The translations under genes and the position numbers were made by a program. Under the pieces are notes generated by a model that was given only the letters and a program-made list of their open reading frames with translations, did not search any database and was not told where the DNA came from. A DNA stretch of 59,301 nt, from assembly GCA_902509905.1 (NCBI GenBank), contig CABWZI010000009.1, positions 1 through 59,301 on the forward strand, given 5' to 3'. Of this stretch, positions 27,952 to 36,971 are shown in pieces (position 1 is the stretch's first letter; each line of letters opens with the position of its first letter). This DNA comes from an uncultured Gammaproteobacteria bacterium. GTDB taxonomy: Bacteria > Pseudomonadota > Gammaproteobacteria > PS1 > Pseudothioglobaceae.

Positions 27952-29127
27952 ATGAACATTCATGAATATCAAGCCAAAAAGATATTGGCACAATACGGGG
28001 TTGCTGTTCCACGAGGCGGGGTAGCGCACTCTGCAACTGGAGCAATTTATCAAGCTAATGAATTAGGTGGAGACAAGTGGATTGTAAAGGCTCAGGTGCA
28101 TTCGGGCGCTCGCGGAAAGGCAGGCGGAGTTAAATTATGTGAATCCCCCAAAGAAATTTCTCAGTTTTGTGACCAGTTTCTTGGTAATAACCTAGTCACA
28201 AATCAGACAGGTCCTGAAGGCAAAATGGTTTCAAGTATCTATGTCGAGGAGGCTACCGACATTATAAAAGAGCTCTACTTTAGCATCGTTTTGGATAGGG
28301 CAACTCAAAAAGTGACTTTGGTTGTTTCTACTGAAGGTGGAATGGATATTGAGCAAGTTGCAGAGGAGATGCCAGAAAAAATTAACAAAATTAGAATTGA
28401 CCCTTCAGTTGGAATGCAGCCATTCCAAGCGCGACAACTGGTTTTTACTCTGGGCTTACCTAATGAGGCAATCGGGTCTGCCAGTCGGGCAGTGATGAAG
28501 TGTTATCGCGCGTTTCGAGATACCGATGCCAATTTATTGGAAATTAACCCATTAGTGTTGACATCTGGAAATAAAGTTCTGGCTCTTGATGCGAAGATGT
28601 CTTTTGATGCAAATGCACTCTATCGACGACCAGAAATCTTTGAATTTCACGATAAAACGCAGCAAGATATTCGAGAAATCAATGCTGCTGAGCACGACCT
28701 AAACTATATTGGATTGGAAGGTAATATTGGTTGTCTTATTAATGGCGCAGGTCTTGCGATGGCAACAATGGATATGATCCAACACGCAGGTGGGGAGCCA
28801 GCAAACTTCTTAGATATTGGTGGTGGTGCATCAGCCCAAAGGGTTGCTACATCTATAGAGCTTGTCTTATCAGATGAGAATGTTGAGGCTATTTTAGTTA
28901 ATATCTTTGCTGGTATTAATCGCTGTGATTGGGTTGCCCAGGGTATTGTAGATCTATTAAACAAACGCGATATTGATGTCCCTCTAGTGGTTCGCTTGTC
29001 AGGTACCAATGTTGAAAAAGGACAAAAAATACTCAGAGATAGTGGCAAAAAAGTTATTACTGCTGAAACATTGTCAGATGCAGCCCACACGGTTGTAGCT
29101 GAATGGAAAAAATCAACTGGAAAATAA
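27952..29127 (+). CDS. mtkA: Malate-CoA ligase beta subunit (SucC-like)
   Basis: 391 residues: an ATP-grasp domain followed by a CoA-ligase domain. It resembles succinyl-CoA synthetase beta but shares the MtkA-specific look of methylotroph proteins (AVPRGGVAHS, AQVHSGARGKAGGVKLC, AEHDLNYIGLEGNIGCLINGAGLAMATMD as separate stretches, FAGINRCDWVAQGI). Its place right after mcl supports malate rather than succinate as substrate. With MtkB it forms malyl-CoA from malate, CoA and ATP. Ten bases separate it from mtkB. Confidence 0.92.
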   Translation: MNIHEYQAKKILAQYGVAVPRGGVAHSATGAIYQANELGGDKWIVKAQVHSGARGKAGGVKLCESPKEISQFCDQFLGNNLVTNQTGPEGKMVSSIYVEEATDIIKELYFSIVLDRATQKVTLVVSTEGGMDIEQVAEEMPEKINKIRIDPSVGMQPFQARQLVFTLGLPNEAIGSASRAVMKCYRAFRDTDANLLEINPLVLTSGNKVLALDAKMSFDANALYRRPEIFEFHDKTQQDIREINAAEHDLNYIGLEGNIGCLINGAGLAMATMDMIQHAGGEPANFLDIGGGASAQRVATSIELVLSDENVEAILVNIFAGINRCDWVAQGIVDLLNKRDIDVPLVVRLSGTNVEKGQKILRDSGKKVITAETLSDAAHTVVAEWKKSTGK

Positions 29128-29136
29128 GGGCATATT

Positions 29137-30024
29137 ATGAGTATATTTATTAATGAAAAGACCCCAGTTTTAGTTCAAGGTCTAACGGGACGCATGGGTT
29201 CATTTCATGCTCAAGAGATGATTGATTATGGTACAAATGTGGTTGCTGGAGTTACTCCTGGTAAGGGAGGTACAACTCATCTAGGAAGGCCAGTGTTCAA
29301 CACAGTTAAAGATGCTGTTGAAGCTACAGGCGCTGAAGCCAGTATTATCTTTGTTCCCCCTGCATATGCAGCTGATGGAATTATGGAGGCTGCTGAAGGC
29401 GGCATTAAATATTGTGTCAGCATTACTGACGGAATACCAACACACGACATGATTCGGGTAAAGAGATACCTTTTTGCACGTGCTAAACCAGAGGATCGCA
29501 TGATTTTGACAGGTCCCAATTGTGCCGGAACCATTAGTCCAGGTAAAGCTATGTTGGGTATTATGCCAGGACATATTTACAAGCAAGGCAACGTTGGACT
29601 CATTGGGCGTTCAGGCACTTTAGGTTATGAAGCCGCTTCCCAAATGAAGGAGCTGGGTATTGGAATTAGTACCGGTGTAGGCATTGGTGGTGATCCAATA
29701 AATGGTAGTTCGTTTGTCGAAATCTTAAAGCATTTTGAGCAGGATGATGAAACTGAAGCGGTACTGATTATTGGTGAGATTGGAGGTCCACAAGAAGCTG
29801 AAGCTGCAGAATACTTTCAAAAACATATGACAAAACCAATGGCAGCTTATATCGCTGGTTTGACTGCTCCGCCAGGAAGGCTTATGGGTCATGCGGGAGC
29901 AATTGTTAACTCTAGTGGTGAGAGCGCTGCTGAAAAGGTTGAAATGCTAGAGGATGCTGGTGTGATGGTCTCGCCAACCCCTTCAGATATGGGTGCAACA
30001 ATGGCAAAGCTTCTTAAAGTGTAA
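29137..30024 (+). CDS. mtkB: Malate-CoA ligase alpha subunit (SucD-like)
   Basis: 295 residues with an N-terminal CoA-binding Rossmann domain (VQGLTGRMGSFHAQEM, GVTPGKGG) and the phosphohistidine loop MGHAGAIV (His252). Internal sequence such as CVSITDGIPTHDMIRVKRYL and GPNCAGTISPGKAMLGIMPGH as two stretches resembles MtkB of serine-cycle bacteria more than SucD. It completes the mcl-mtkA-mtkB operon. Together they turn malate into acetyl-CoA plus glyoxylate. It ends 20 bases before the convergent hydrolase gene. Confidence 0.92.
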   Translation: MSIFINEKTPVLVQGLTGRMGSFHAQEMIDYGTNVVAGVTPGKGGTTHLGRPVFNTVKDAVEATGAEASIIFVPPAYAADGIMEAAEGGIKYCVSITDGIPTHDMIRVKRYLFARAKPEDRMILTGPNCAGTISPGKAMLGIMPGHIYKQGNVGLIGRSGTLGYEAASQMKELGIGISTGVGIGGDPINGSSFVEILKHFEQDDETEAVLIIGEIGGPQEAEAAEYFQKHMTKPMAAYIAGLTAPPGRLMGHAGAIVNSSGESAAEKVEMLEDAGVMVSPTPSDMGATMAKLLKV

Positions 30025-30044
30025 ATTCACTTAAAGAGTGTCAA

Positions 30045-30899
30045 TTACTTAAGCCATGCTTTAACTTTGTTAAAAATCTCTGAATCCTTATTGGAGAGTC
30101 TTTCTACAACCCCAAAGTGGTCTACTTCTGGTTCTGCGAAATAATCAAGTGGAGCATTATAGCCTTTCCATTTCTTAACAAAATTGTCAGTTTGCCAATG
30201 AAATTCAGGAGTTTCACCTCCACCTAAAGTCACTAGAATTGGGGCGTCAGTTTTCGGCTCAAAGAAATGTGGACTTAAGGCATGACTCTCTTCGTCATCA
30301 AGACCAAGAGCGTCCGCTATAGTTGTTTCTCTAATCGGATCAAGCTGGTAAAGTCCACTTATAGGAATACCTGTTTTAATGATATCTTTTGGAAGGTCAT
30401 TTGAAATAGTTGACCAGTCGGTTGCTAGAACCATACCGGTAATATGTCCACCCGCTGAGTGACCAGAGACATTAATTCTGTGTTTTGATATTGAGTAATC
30501 ATCTGCGTTATTCCAGATCCATACAATCGCTTCTCGAATTTTGTCAACGATATTTGTCATACTAGCGCCAGGACAGAGTTGATAACCGATAAGTGCAACA
30601 TCAATCCCAGAATTCACAAAAGAATCAGCAACAAAACTGTAGATTGACTTATCTCCTCTTTGCCAGTAGCCTCCATGAACGAAGATAAATAAGGGTGCAT
30701 TTGGCTTCCCACTCCTAAAAATATCGAGTTTATCTTTTTCACCATTGCCATATTGGCAGTCAATGGAAGAGTCAACATTAGCCCTAAAATCTTCACTCCA
30801 GTTAGACCACTTTTCAATGAGACCATCAAAGTCATCTACTAGCAATCTAACGTTGTATCCTTTTTCAAGTGTTGAGTCAATTGGTATTGTTCTTTCCAT
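30045..30899 (-). CDS. Alpha/beta hydrolase, kynurenine-formamidase-like
   Basis: 284 residues. The oxyanion-type motif HGGYWQ (residues 75-80) and nucleophile elbow GHSAGG (Ser148) are the two signatures of the arylformamidase/esterase group, and a C-terminal VDHFGVVERL supplies the likely catalytic His. The actual substrate is not evident; no kynurenine-pathway genes are nearby. It is the last gene of a leftward run: flavin monooxygenase, GST, SnoaL-like, hydrolase, which suggests a role in breaking down one organic compound. Confidence 0.82.
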   Translation of the reverse strand: MERTIPIDSTLEKGYNVRLLVDDFDGLIEKWSNWSEDFRANVDSSIDCQYGNGEKDKLDIFRSGKPNAPLFIFVHGGYWQRGDKSIYSFVADSFVNSGIDVALIGYQLCPGASMTNIVDKIREAIVWIWNNADDYSISKHRINVSGHSAGGHITGMVLATDWSTISNDLPKDIIKTGIPISGLYQLDPIRETTIADALGLDDEESHALSPHFFEPKTDAPILVTLGGGETPEFHWQTDNFVKKWKGYNAPLDYFAEPEVDHFGVVERLSNKDSEIFNKVKAWLK

Positions 30900-30915
30900 A
30901 GTAGTGCCTTTGAAA

Positions 30916-31323
30916 TTAGCTTATTCGATTCTTATAAAAAGTATCTTTGTGGATGATTAAACCCGCTCTAAAAGTAAGAATATCCACACTTAAAAAGTCT
31001 TGGACCTCACCTGATTTTAGTTTAGCAATTCGATGAAACTCGCAGTAGGCCTTGTCACCAGAGACTCTTGTGTCAATTGGCGTCCAGTTTACACTTTCTA
31101 CGTTATCAAAAAGACCCTGGAAAATACCCCTTATTGTATCAAGACCAGTAAAACGAGTGCCATTCACAGCTGGCCCTACAGCATGGTCAAAGACAGCATC
31201 CTCTGCAAAGAAAGACATGACTGCATCTATATCATTTCGATTATAAGCATCTGTGATCTTATCCAATAGGGCAGGAGTTATTCCTGCATCTTGAGTTGAA
31301 GTTTTTGAATTAAATATTGACAT
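30916..31323 (-). CDS. SnoaL/NTF2-like small protein
   Basis: 135 residues with the cone-shaped NTF2-like pattern: an N-terminal helix pair (AYNRNDIDAVMSFFAEDAVF), then GTRFTGLDTIRGIF and beta strands ending VDILTFRAGLIIHKDTFY. Members include isomerases, cyclases and limonene-epoxide-type hydrolases, but many have unknown substrates. The DAVFDH and HKDTFY residues could form the polar pocket. It lies between the GST and hydrolase genes with gaps of 12 and 16 bases. Confidence 0.78.
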   Translation of the reverse strand: MSIFNSKTSTQDAGITPALLDKITDAYNRNDIDAVMSFFAEDAVFDHAVGPAVNGTRFTGLDTIRGIFQGLFDNVESVNWTPIDTRVSGDKAYCEFHRIAKLKSGEVQDFLSVDILTFRAGLIIHKDTFYKNRIS

Positions 31324-31335
31324 ATCTAGTGCCTA

Positions 31336-32007
31336 TTATTCATTCTCTTCACCTTTTGTTTGAAGTGCAAAGAATTCTGATGGTGAATTGCCAAAGGGCT
31401 GCATTGCATGCTCTTTAAAAGCAGGACGCTCTGAGAGCCTTTGATACCATGCCTCAACTCCAAGCAAGGAAGGCCTTTCAATATCAAGAACAAAGTACTT
31501 ATGAATTAAAACGCCGAGCGGAATATCTCCAAAAGTAAAGATATCTCCAGCAACATAGTGATTGTTAATTAAACGATCATCAAGGACCTTGAGAATATCA
31601 GAGCTCTGCTTTGCCATTTCAGCTATTTTTTTATAATCTCTATCTTTCTCTTCGGTTCGAACAAGCTGCCAAAAGACTGGAAAAAAAGTACCCATAAAGC
31701 TATCTGTTGACCATGTCATCCACTGATCTGAAATGGCAGCCTTTTGAGGGTCTTCAGGATACAGACTGCCAAGTCCATACTGCCTTGCAAGATATCGAAT
31801 GATTGCATGAGATTCCCACATGACAAAACCGTTATCCCTAATGGTCGGTATTTTTGAGTTTGGGTTGAGAGACTTATACTCTTCTGTTACAAGATCTCCA
31901 GATTCAGTCCCAATTGAGTGTCTTTTGTATGCAACTCCTAGTTCTGAGAGAGTCCAAAGAACTTGAATGACTTGATTAGCATTTTTTCTTCCCCACACTT
32001 CTAACAT
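31336..32007 (-). CDS. Glutathione S-transferase family protein
   Basis: 223 residues. The N-terminal thioredoxin-like domain contains NPNSKIPTI and ESHAIIRYLA, the glutathione-binding cis-Pro and Glu-Ser motif, and the C-terminal helical domain has FTFGDIPLGVLIHKYF. The asparagine-rich VWGRKNANQV start is like the beta/theta-type bacterial GSTs. It may conjugate or open an intermediate made by the neighbouring monooxygenase; this is inference from the operon. Confidence 0.88.
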   Translation of the reverse strand: MLEVWGRKNANQVIQVLWTLSELGVAYKRHSIGTESGDLVTEEYKSLNPNSKIPTIRDNGFVMWESHAIIRYLARQYGLGSLYPEDPQKAAISDQWMTWSTDSFMGTFFPVFWQLVRTEEKDRDYKKIAEMAKQSSDILKVLDDRLINNHYVAGDIFTFGDIPLGVLIHKYFVLDIERPSLLGVEAWYQRLSERPAFKEHAMQPFGNSPSEFFALQTKGEENE

Positions 32008-32025
32008 TAATTGCTCTCCTAATTC

Positions 32026-33186
32026 TTATACGCCATCAGGGTTAAATCTAGGCATGACTCTCTCAGAGAACAAAGACATACTTTTAAGTATTTTTTGATA
32101 GTCAAATCCAGGAAATTGCTGAAGAAGCATGATGTGTTTGAGGCCTATTTCCTCATTGTATTTTTGAATCTTTTCTGCTACGTATTCAGCATCACCCACC
32201 CAGATGAGTTCATACTTCATTAGAAAATCGAACCACTCACCATTAAGGTCTTCATCAGTTGGGTTTGCGTCATCATCCAAATAGGCTTTACGGGTCCAGC
32301 TTCCTTCTGGTCGCGAGCCACTGAGATACTCATAGTAGCCATTGATTGCATTTCTCACATCTTTGTCTGCCTGCTCCATTGTTTCAGCTACATAGATGAC
32401 AGTACAAACTCCAACGCCATCTCCTCTTTGATAGATAGTTCCATTATGTGACTCTGCATCAGCGTATGCATCCCAGCAGCTTACTAGTTTTCCGGGAGGG
32501 CTTGACATACCGATTACATTAAAACCCCTCTCTGCAGCTAGTTTGTAAGTATGTGGTGAGTTTGACATCAGCCATACTGGAGGATGAGGATTTTGATAAG
32601 GCCTAGGATGAATGTACATGCCGGTATACTCTCCCTCTTCAGAGTGGTACTCTTTTTCAAGAGGCATTAAAAAACGATTTGTTTCTTTCCAGCCAGGAAC
32701 TGGAAACTCATAAAATTCACCTTTATGATTAAAGGGATCCATAGTCCATGCCTTTAAAATAACTTCAAGCGACTCCATAAAAAGTCTATAACTTTTCTCA
32801 TTATCACGACGATCTGCATCTTTATTAAACTGAAGTGTAACTCTCTCATTGATGCCTTTTGCTACTCCAAAATCAACTCGACCTTCTGTCATATTGTCAA
32901 GAAGAGCCACATCCTCTGCAACCCTCAAAGGATGCCAATCTGGAAGAACTATAGGGGCCTGACCAACTCTTATTTTTTTTGAATGAGATGCCAAATCAAG
33001 AGACATCATTATTGGATTTGGTGGAGCGTTCAGATACCCATTGTGAGCGAAGTGATGCTCAGTAAGCCATACTGTTGTGAAGTCTGCTTGCTCTGCAAGT
33101 TGACTTTGTTCTCGCATCATCTTAACGACTCGATTCCAGGGAATGTTCTCACCAGGATTAAAAAACGGGACAAAATCAAATCTCAT
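32026..33186 (-). CDS. Luciferase-like flavin-dependent monooxygenase (LLM class)
   Basis: 386 residues with a bacterial luciferase TIM barrel: VWLTEHHF near residue 40, RVGQAPIVLPDWHPLRVAED, the DFGVAKG strand, and a C-terminal YELIWVGDAEYVAEKI segment. Such enzymes use FMNH2 from a separate reductase and O2 to oxidise sulfonates, amines, hydrocarbons or esters. The substrate is not evident and no dedicated flavin reductase is adjacent. It is the first gene of the leftward four-gene operon. Confidence 0.87.
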   Translation of the reverse strand: MRFDFVPFFNPGENIPWNRVVKMMREQSQLAEQADFTTVWLTEHHFAHNGYLNAPPNPIMMSLDLASHSKKIRVGQAPIVLPDWHPLRVAEDVALLDNMTEGRVDFGVAKGINERVTLQFNKDADRRDNEKSYRLFMESLEVILKAWTMDPFNHKGEFYEFPVPGWKETNRFLMPLEKEYHSEEGEYTGMYIHPRPYQNPHPPVWLMSNSPHTYKLAAERGFNVIGMSSPPGKLVSCWDAYADAESHNGTIYQRGDGVGVCTVIYVAETMEQADKDVRNAINGYYEYLSGSRPEGSWTRKAYLDDDANPTDEDLNGEWFDFLMKYELIWVGDAEYVAEKIQKYNEEIGLKHIMLLQQFPGFDYQKILKSMSLFSERVMPRFNPDGV

Positions 33187-33246
33187 CTTTCATTCAGAGT
33201 TCAAATAAGTGAAGTATAAATTAGTTTATTTGTAATTAAAAGGTTT

Positions 33247-35010
33247 TTAGTAATCCTTAAGTCCATCTATTAAAGGTTGAATATATGCCCAATGTTTTTT
33301 CCAAGCTTCTGAGCTCCCTTTATACATTTTCTTTTTAACCTGGTTGGAGCTTATAGTTTTGACTAGATTATTATTATTATGAAAATCTAAACAATTTTCG
33401 TCCCATTCAAGCCCACAATATTTAATTAAACTTTTAGTTTCCTCTTCTTGATTCTCAGTAAGATCCTCATAACAAATATTGTGAATTTTTCCTGGAAATA
33501 GATTATTCCAAAAACTCATTAGATTTTTATATGAAGCATAAAAACCTGATAAATCACTAAAATTATTTGAATACCCATTATTTTTTGAGCCAAAATAGTA
33601 CCTATAATTTGACCAACAAACTGCTCTGGCATCTCTTTCAAGGTGGATAATTTTAGCATCTGGAAAGGCTGAAAAAATAAAGCCAATATATTGAAAATTC
33701 AATGGTAACTTGTCAGTAATAAAATTTTCCTCTACATTAAAATCTTCCAGTCTATTAAGGTATTCATTTTTAACAAAGTTAATAGCCTCCCTACTTAAGC
33801 TACTTATATCACCTTGTATAAAGTTTTTTAATATTGGAGATGCTAGTTTAGTTAGATAATTTAATTCTCCAGCACCATAAACCTGTTTATGAGAAGAAAT
33901 AATTTGCTCAACTAGTGTTGTTCCAGATCGAGGCATTCCTAAAATAAATAAAGGAGTTTTTTTAGATCTTGTTATTGATTCAGAAATTCCAATAGATGGA
34001 TTTTTTTTTCCAAACATTTTTTTAATCGCCTTATGATACTTCAAATGCTCAGACAGTGAATAGCCTGATTCAGTCTTTTGTAATTTGTTTCCTTTATTAA
34101 GGAAGTTAAAAAAATCAACTTGGTTTCCATTTTTTTCACTAATATTTGCTAGTCCGAGGTAAATATGTATTTTTTCAGATTGACTTAGCTTTTCAGATGA
34201 TTGAAGAGATTTGAATCTATTGACGTAAATATCATTAGGAAGAAATTTTTTTAAATGACTTAAACTATGAAAAGAGGTGGCGTGATTATCTAATTCAATA
34301 GCTTTTTCATAATGTGATATTGCTTCATCTATTTCCCCCATATCTTGATAGATAAAACCTAAATTGTAATATGCTTTGACATAATCTGGTTTAAGTTCAG
34401 AAGCTTTCTTATAATGAATAATCGCTTTTTCTGTTTGATTAAGGCTTCTGAATACAGTCCCTAAGTTGTTGTGAGCTATGAAGTTATCCGGCTCTATTTC
34501 TATAATTTTTTCATACTGCTCTATTGCATCAACATTATGATCAAGCTCCCTAAGGGTGTTACCTAAGTTAATAAGAGTATTGATATTTTTTCTATTGATT
34601 TCTAAGGCACTTTCATAGCTTTCAATCGCATCAAAATATCTGCCTAACTCATGATAAGCAACACCAAGATTGAAATGTGCTTGTTCGAATACTGAATCTG
34701 AAGTAATTACATTTTTAAAACTTTCAATTGCTTTTTCAAATAATCCAATTTTGAGAAATATGTTGCCTAAGTTAAAATGTGCATCAGCATAATCAGGTTT
34801 AATTTTCAAAGCAATCTTTAAACTCTCTTCAGCCTTAGTCCAGTTCTCTGAGGAAATGAAGCATGCGCCTAATAAATTATAAAGCAGAGGTACATTTGGA
34901 TATTTCTCATTTAAGGAACTTATCTTTTTGATAGCCTCATTAATTTCACCTTTTGAATATAAATCTATAGCCGCATCAATTTGTTCAGCAGTAATTTCTT
35001 TGTTGTTCAT
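33247..35010 (-). CDS. TPR-repeat sulfotransferase (TPR array member 1)
   Basis: 587 residues. An N-terminal cap (residues 1-45, ending NEKYPNVPLLYNLLGACF) is followed by about six to seven 34-residue TPR units with the recurring A-NLG-----G---AI--Y--AI-I-P pattern. From about residue 350 there is a sulfotransferase domain with the 5'-phosphosulfate loop LGMPRSGTTLVEQI and the 3'-phosphate region RDARAVCWSNYRYYF, so PAPS is the likely donor. The acceptor is unknown. It is divergent from the other five array members and has no long perfect repeat with them. No signal peptide, so probably cytoplasmic. Confidence 0.9.
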   Translation of the reverse strand: MNNKEITAEQIDAAIDLYSKGEINEAIKKISSLNEKYPNVPLLYNLLGACFISSENWTKAEESLKIALKIKPDYADAHFNLGNIFLKIGLFEKAIESFKNVITSDSVFEQAHFNLGVAYHELGRYFDAIESYESALEINRKNINTLINLGNTLRELDHNVDAIEQYEKIIEIEPDNFIAHNNLGTVFRSLNQTEKAIIHYKKASELKPDYVKAYYNLGFIYQDMGEIDEAISHYEKAIELDNHATSFHSLSHLKKFLPNDIYVNRFKSLQSSEKLSQSEKIHIYLGLANISEKNGNQVDFFNFLNKGNKLQKTESGYSLSEHLKYHKAIKKMFGKKNPSIGISESITRSKKTPLFILGMPRSGTTLVEQIISSHKQVYGAGELNYLTKLASPILKNFIQGDISSLSREAINFVKNEYLNRLEDFNVEENFITDKLPLNFQYIGFIFSAFPDAKIIHLERDARAVCWSNYRYYFGSKNNGYSNNFSDLSGFYASYKNLMSFWNNLFPGKIHNICYEDLTENQEEETKSLIKYCGLEWDENCLDFHNNNNLVKTISSNQVKKKMYKGSSEAWKKHWAYIQPLIDGLKDY

Positions 35011-35170
35011 TTATCTTTTTAGATTCAATATATATCAATTATTTCACAGATATATTTTACAGTCTTCTTAAGTTGATGAATATCATAGAAAGGAAAAAAT
35101 AAAGATAAGTTTTTATAAACCTAGTTTAAAATTATTATTTATTAAAATTGCTATTGCGAATGTAATTTAA
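35011..35170. other. Divergent AT-rich gap at the start of the TPR array
   Basis: 160 bases between the leftward sulfotransferase gene and the rightward array. It is nearly all A and T; a GAAAGG near 35090 is too far from the ATG to be a ribosome site. I see no convincing promoter pair, hairpin or coding frame. The array transcripts in both directions presumably start here. Confidence 0.35.
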
Positions 35171-35875
35171 ATGAAAAAAAATGATAAAAATCAAACAGTT
35201 TTAACTCAACCAGAGATTAGCCATGTGATGTCTCTTTATTCTAATGGTAAGATTGATAAGGCCATTGAAGAAGTTAAGAAATTAAATGAGAGATTTCCTA
35301 ATGTTCCCTTACTATTTAACATAATTGGTGCTTGCTACAAAGCAAAGGGTGATTTTGAGGCTTCTGCCAAAATGTTTACAAATGCAGTTTCTATTAAACC
35401 AGACTATGCAGAAGCTCATTTCAATCTTGGTGTAGTTTCAAGAGGCTTAGGTAAAAAAGATTTCGCTATTGAATGTTATCTAACTGCAATTAAGATTCAA
35501 CCCAACTATCCTGATGCTCATAACAACCTTGGTAACTTATACAGGGAAATCAATAATTTTGATGATGCGGTCGGGAGTTACGAATGGGCTATCGCATATA
35601 AACATGATTTTTTTCAAGCATATAACAATTTGGCTATTTGCCAGATGGAAAACAATTTGAATGATCTTGCAATTATTAACTATCAGAAAGCAATTAAGAT
35701 TAATCCAAATTATATTGATGCTCATTTTAATAGTGGCCTACTCTTTAAGAGTCTTGATAACTTCCAACAGGCAATTAATTCTTTTAATCATGTCCTTAAT
35801 ATCAATCCTGAGCATGTCCAAGCTAAAAATAATTTGATTGAAATTGAGAAAATGTTAAATACGACCCTTAAATGA
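35171..35875 (+). CDS. TPR-only protein (TPR array member 2)
   Basis: 234 residues: the same cap as other members (NERFPNVPLLFNIIGACYKAKGD split across residues 40-62) and about five TPR units, ending in GLLFKSLDNFQQAINSFNHVLNINPEH. No catalytic domain follows, and the gene ends in an ordinary stop 29 bases before the next start. It may be a partner scaffold, or the remnant N-terminus of a member whose enzyme domain was lost by recombination. Confidence 0.85.
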   Translation: MKKNDKNQTVLTQPEISHVMSLYSNGKIDKAIEEVKKLNERFPNVPLLFNIIGACYKAKGDFEASAKMFTNAVSIKPDYAEAHFNLGVVSRGLGKKDFAIECYLTAIKIQPNYPDAHNNLGNLYREINNFDDAVGSYEWAIAYKHDFFQAYNNLAICQMENNLNDLAIINYQKAIKINPNYIDAHFNSGLLFKSLDNFQQAINSFNHVLNINPEHVQAKNNLIEIEKMLNTTLK

Positions 35876-35887
35876 AGATATCAAAGA

Positions 35888-36971
35888 CCTTAATAAGCTG
35901 AATAATGTCGAGTAAAGAGCTATCTCAACTTCAGGTCAATTCTATTATTGAGCTCTTCTCTAATGGTTTGTTCAAAGAGGCCTTAGAAAGTATTTCTAGA
36001 CTGGAAAAAGAGTATTTAGATAATCCCATACTTTTTAATATTTCCGGCGCTTGTTATGCAGCCTTGGGTGATTTAAGTGAAGCAGTTAAAAATTATGAGC
36101 AAGCCATATCAATCAATCCAAGTTATTACAAAGCCTATTTTAATCTTGGTAATGTATTTGAAGAGCTAAACCAACTTGATTCAGCAGTATTGAGCTATCA
36201 AAGGGTGATCGAAATTGAACCGAGTTATGCTGAAGCTCATAATAATTTAGGCAATGTTTTCAGGCGCTTAAATCAAATTGATGCTTCGATTCAAAGTTTA
36301 GAACAAGCTGTTACTATTAAACCAGATTATGTCGAATCTCATTATAGTCTTGGTGTGATTTTTCAGGAGCTTGGCAGGTTTGAGGAGGCAGTGAGCTGTT
36401 ATAAGCTTATACTAGAATATAAACCAGATTTTGCTGAGATACACAATAATCTAGGAGTAGTGCTTCAGGAGTTGGGGCAAACCGATAAAGCGATCAACCA
36501 TCTTGAGAAATCTTTAGTCTTAAATCCAGGATTTAAGGAGGCTCACAATAATCTTGGCAATATATGGAGGAATGCTGGTAAATTAGCAGAGGCAGTTGAA
36601 TCTTATATTAAAGCCATAACAATTGAACCAAACTATTTTGAAGCTCAATCTAACCTAGGGACAACTTACCATGAGTTGAATCAGTTGATTGATGCAGAGA
36701 GACATTATAAAAAAGCGATTGAAATTAATCCAAATCAAGTAGATATGCAATATAACCTTGGATTAGTCCTGCAGAGTCTTGAGAAATTTGATGAATCAAT
36801 TGAACATTATCAGAAGACCTTAAAAATTAATCCAGGAAATGCTGATGCTCATAATAATTTGGGAATATCGTTTAAGGAGTTAGGCCAACTAGATAAAGGA
36901 TTAAAAAGTTTTGAAAAAGCGCTAGAAATTAATCCAGATTATGCTGAGGTTCACAATAATATTGGTAATGT
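35888..36971 (+). repeat. Direct repeat A, copy 1 (1,084 bp)
   Basis: Identical by line-by-line reading to 38173-39256 (offset 2,285). It starts 17 bases before the ATG of the 757-residue TPR-sulfotransferase and ends in codon 356, at an NNIGNV TPR motif. It encodes the N-terminal cap and about nine TPR units. Confidence 0.93.

Noticed and set aside
27952-30024. Succinyl-CoA synthetase (sucCD)
   Set aside because: Sequence details follow MtkA/MtkB of serine-cycle bacteria and the genes are coupled to malyl-CoA lyase, with no TCA-cycle genes nearby.
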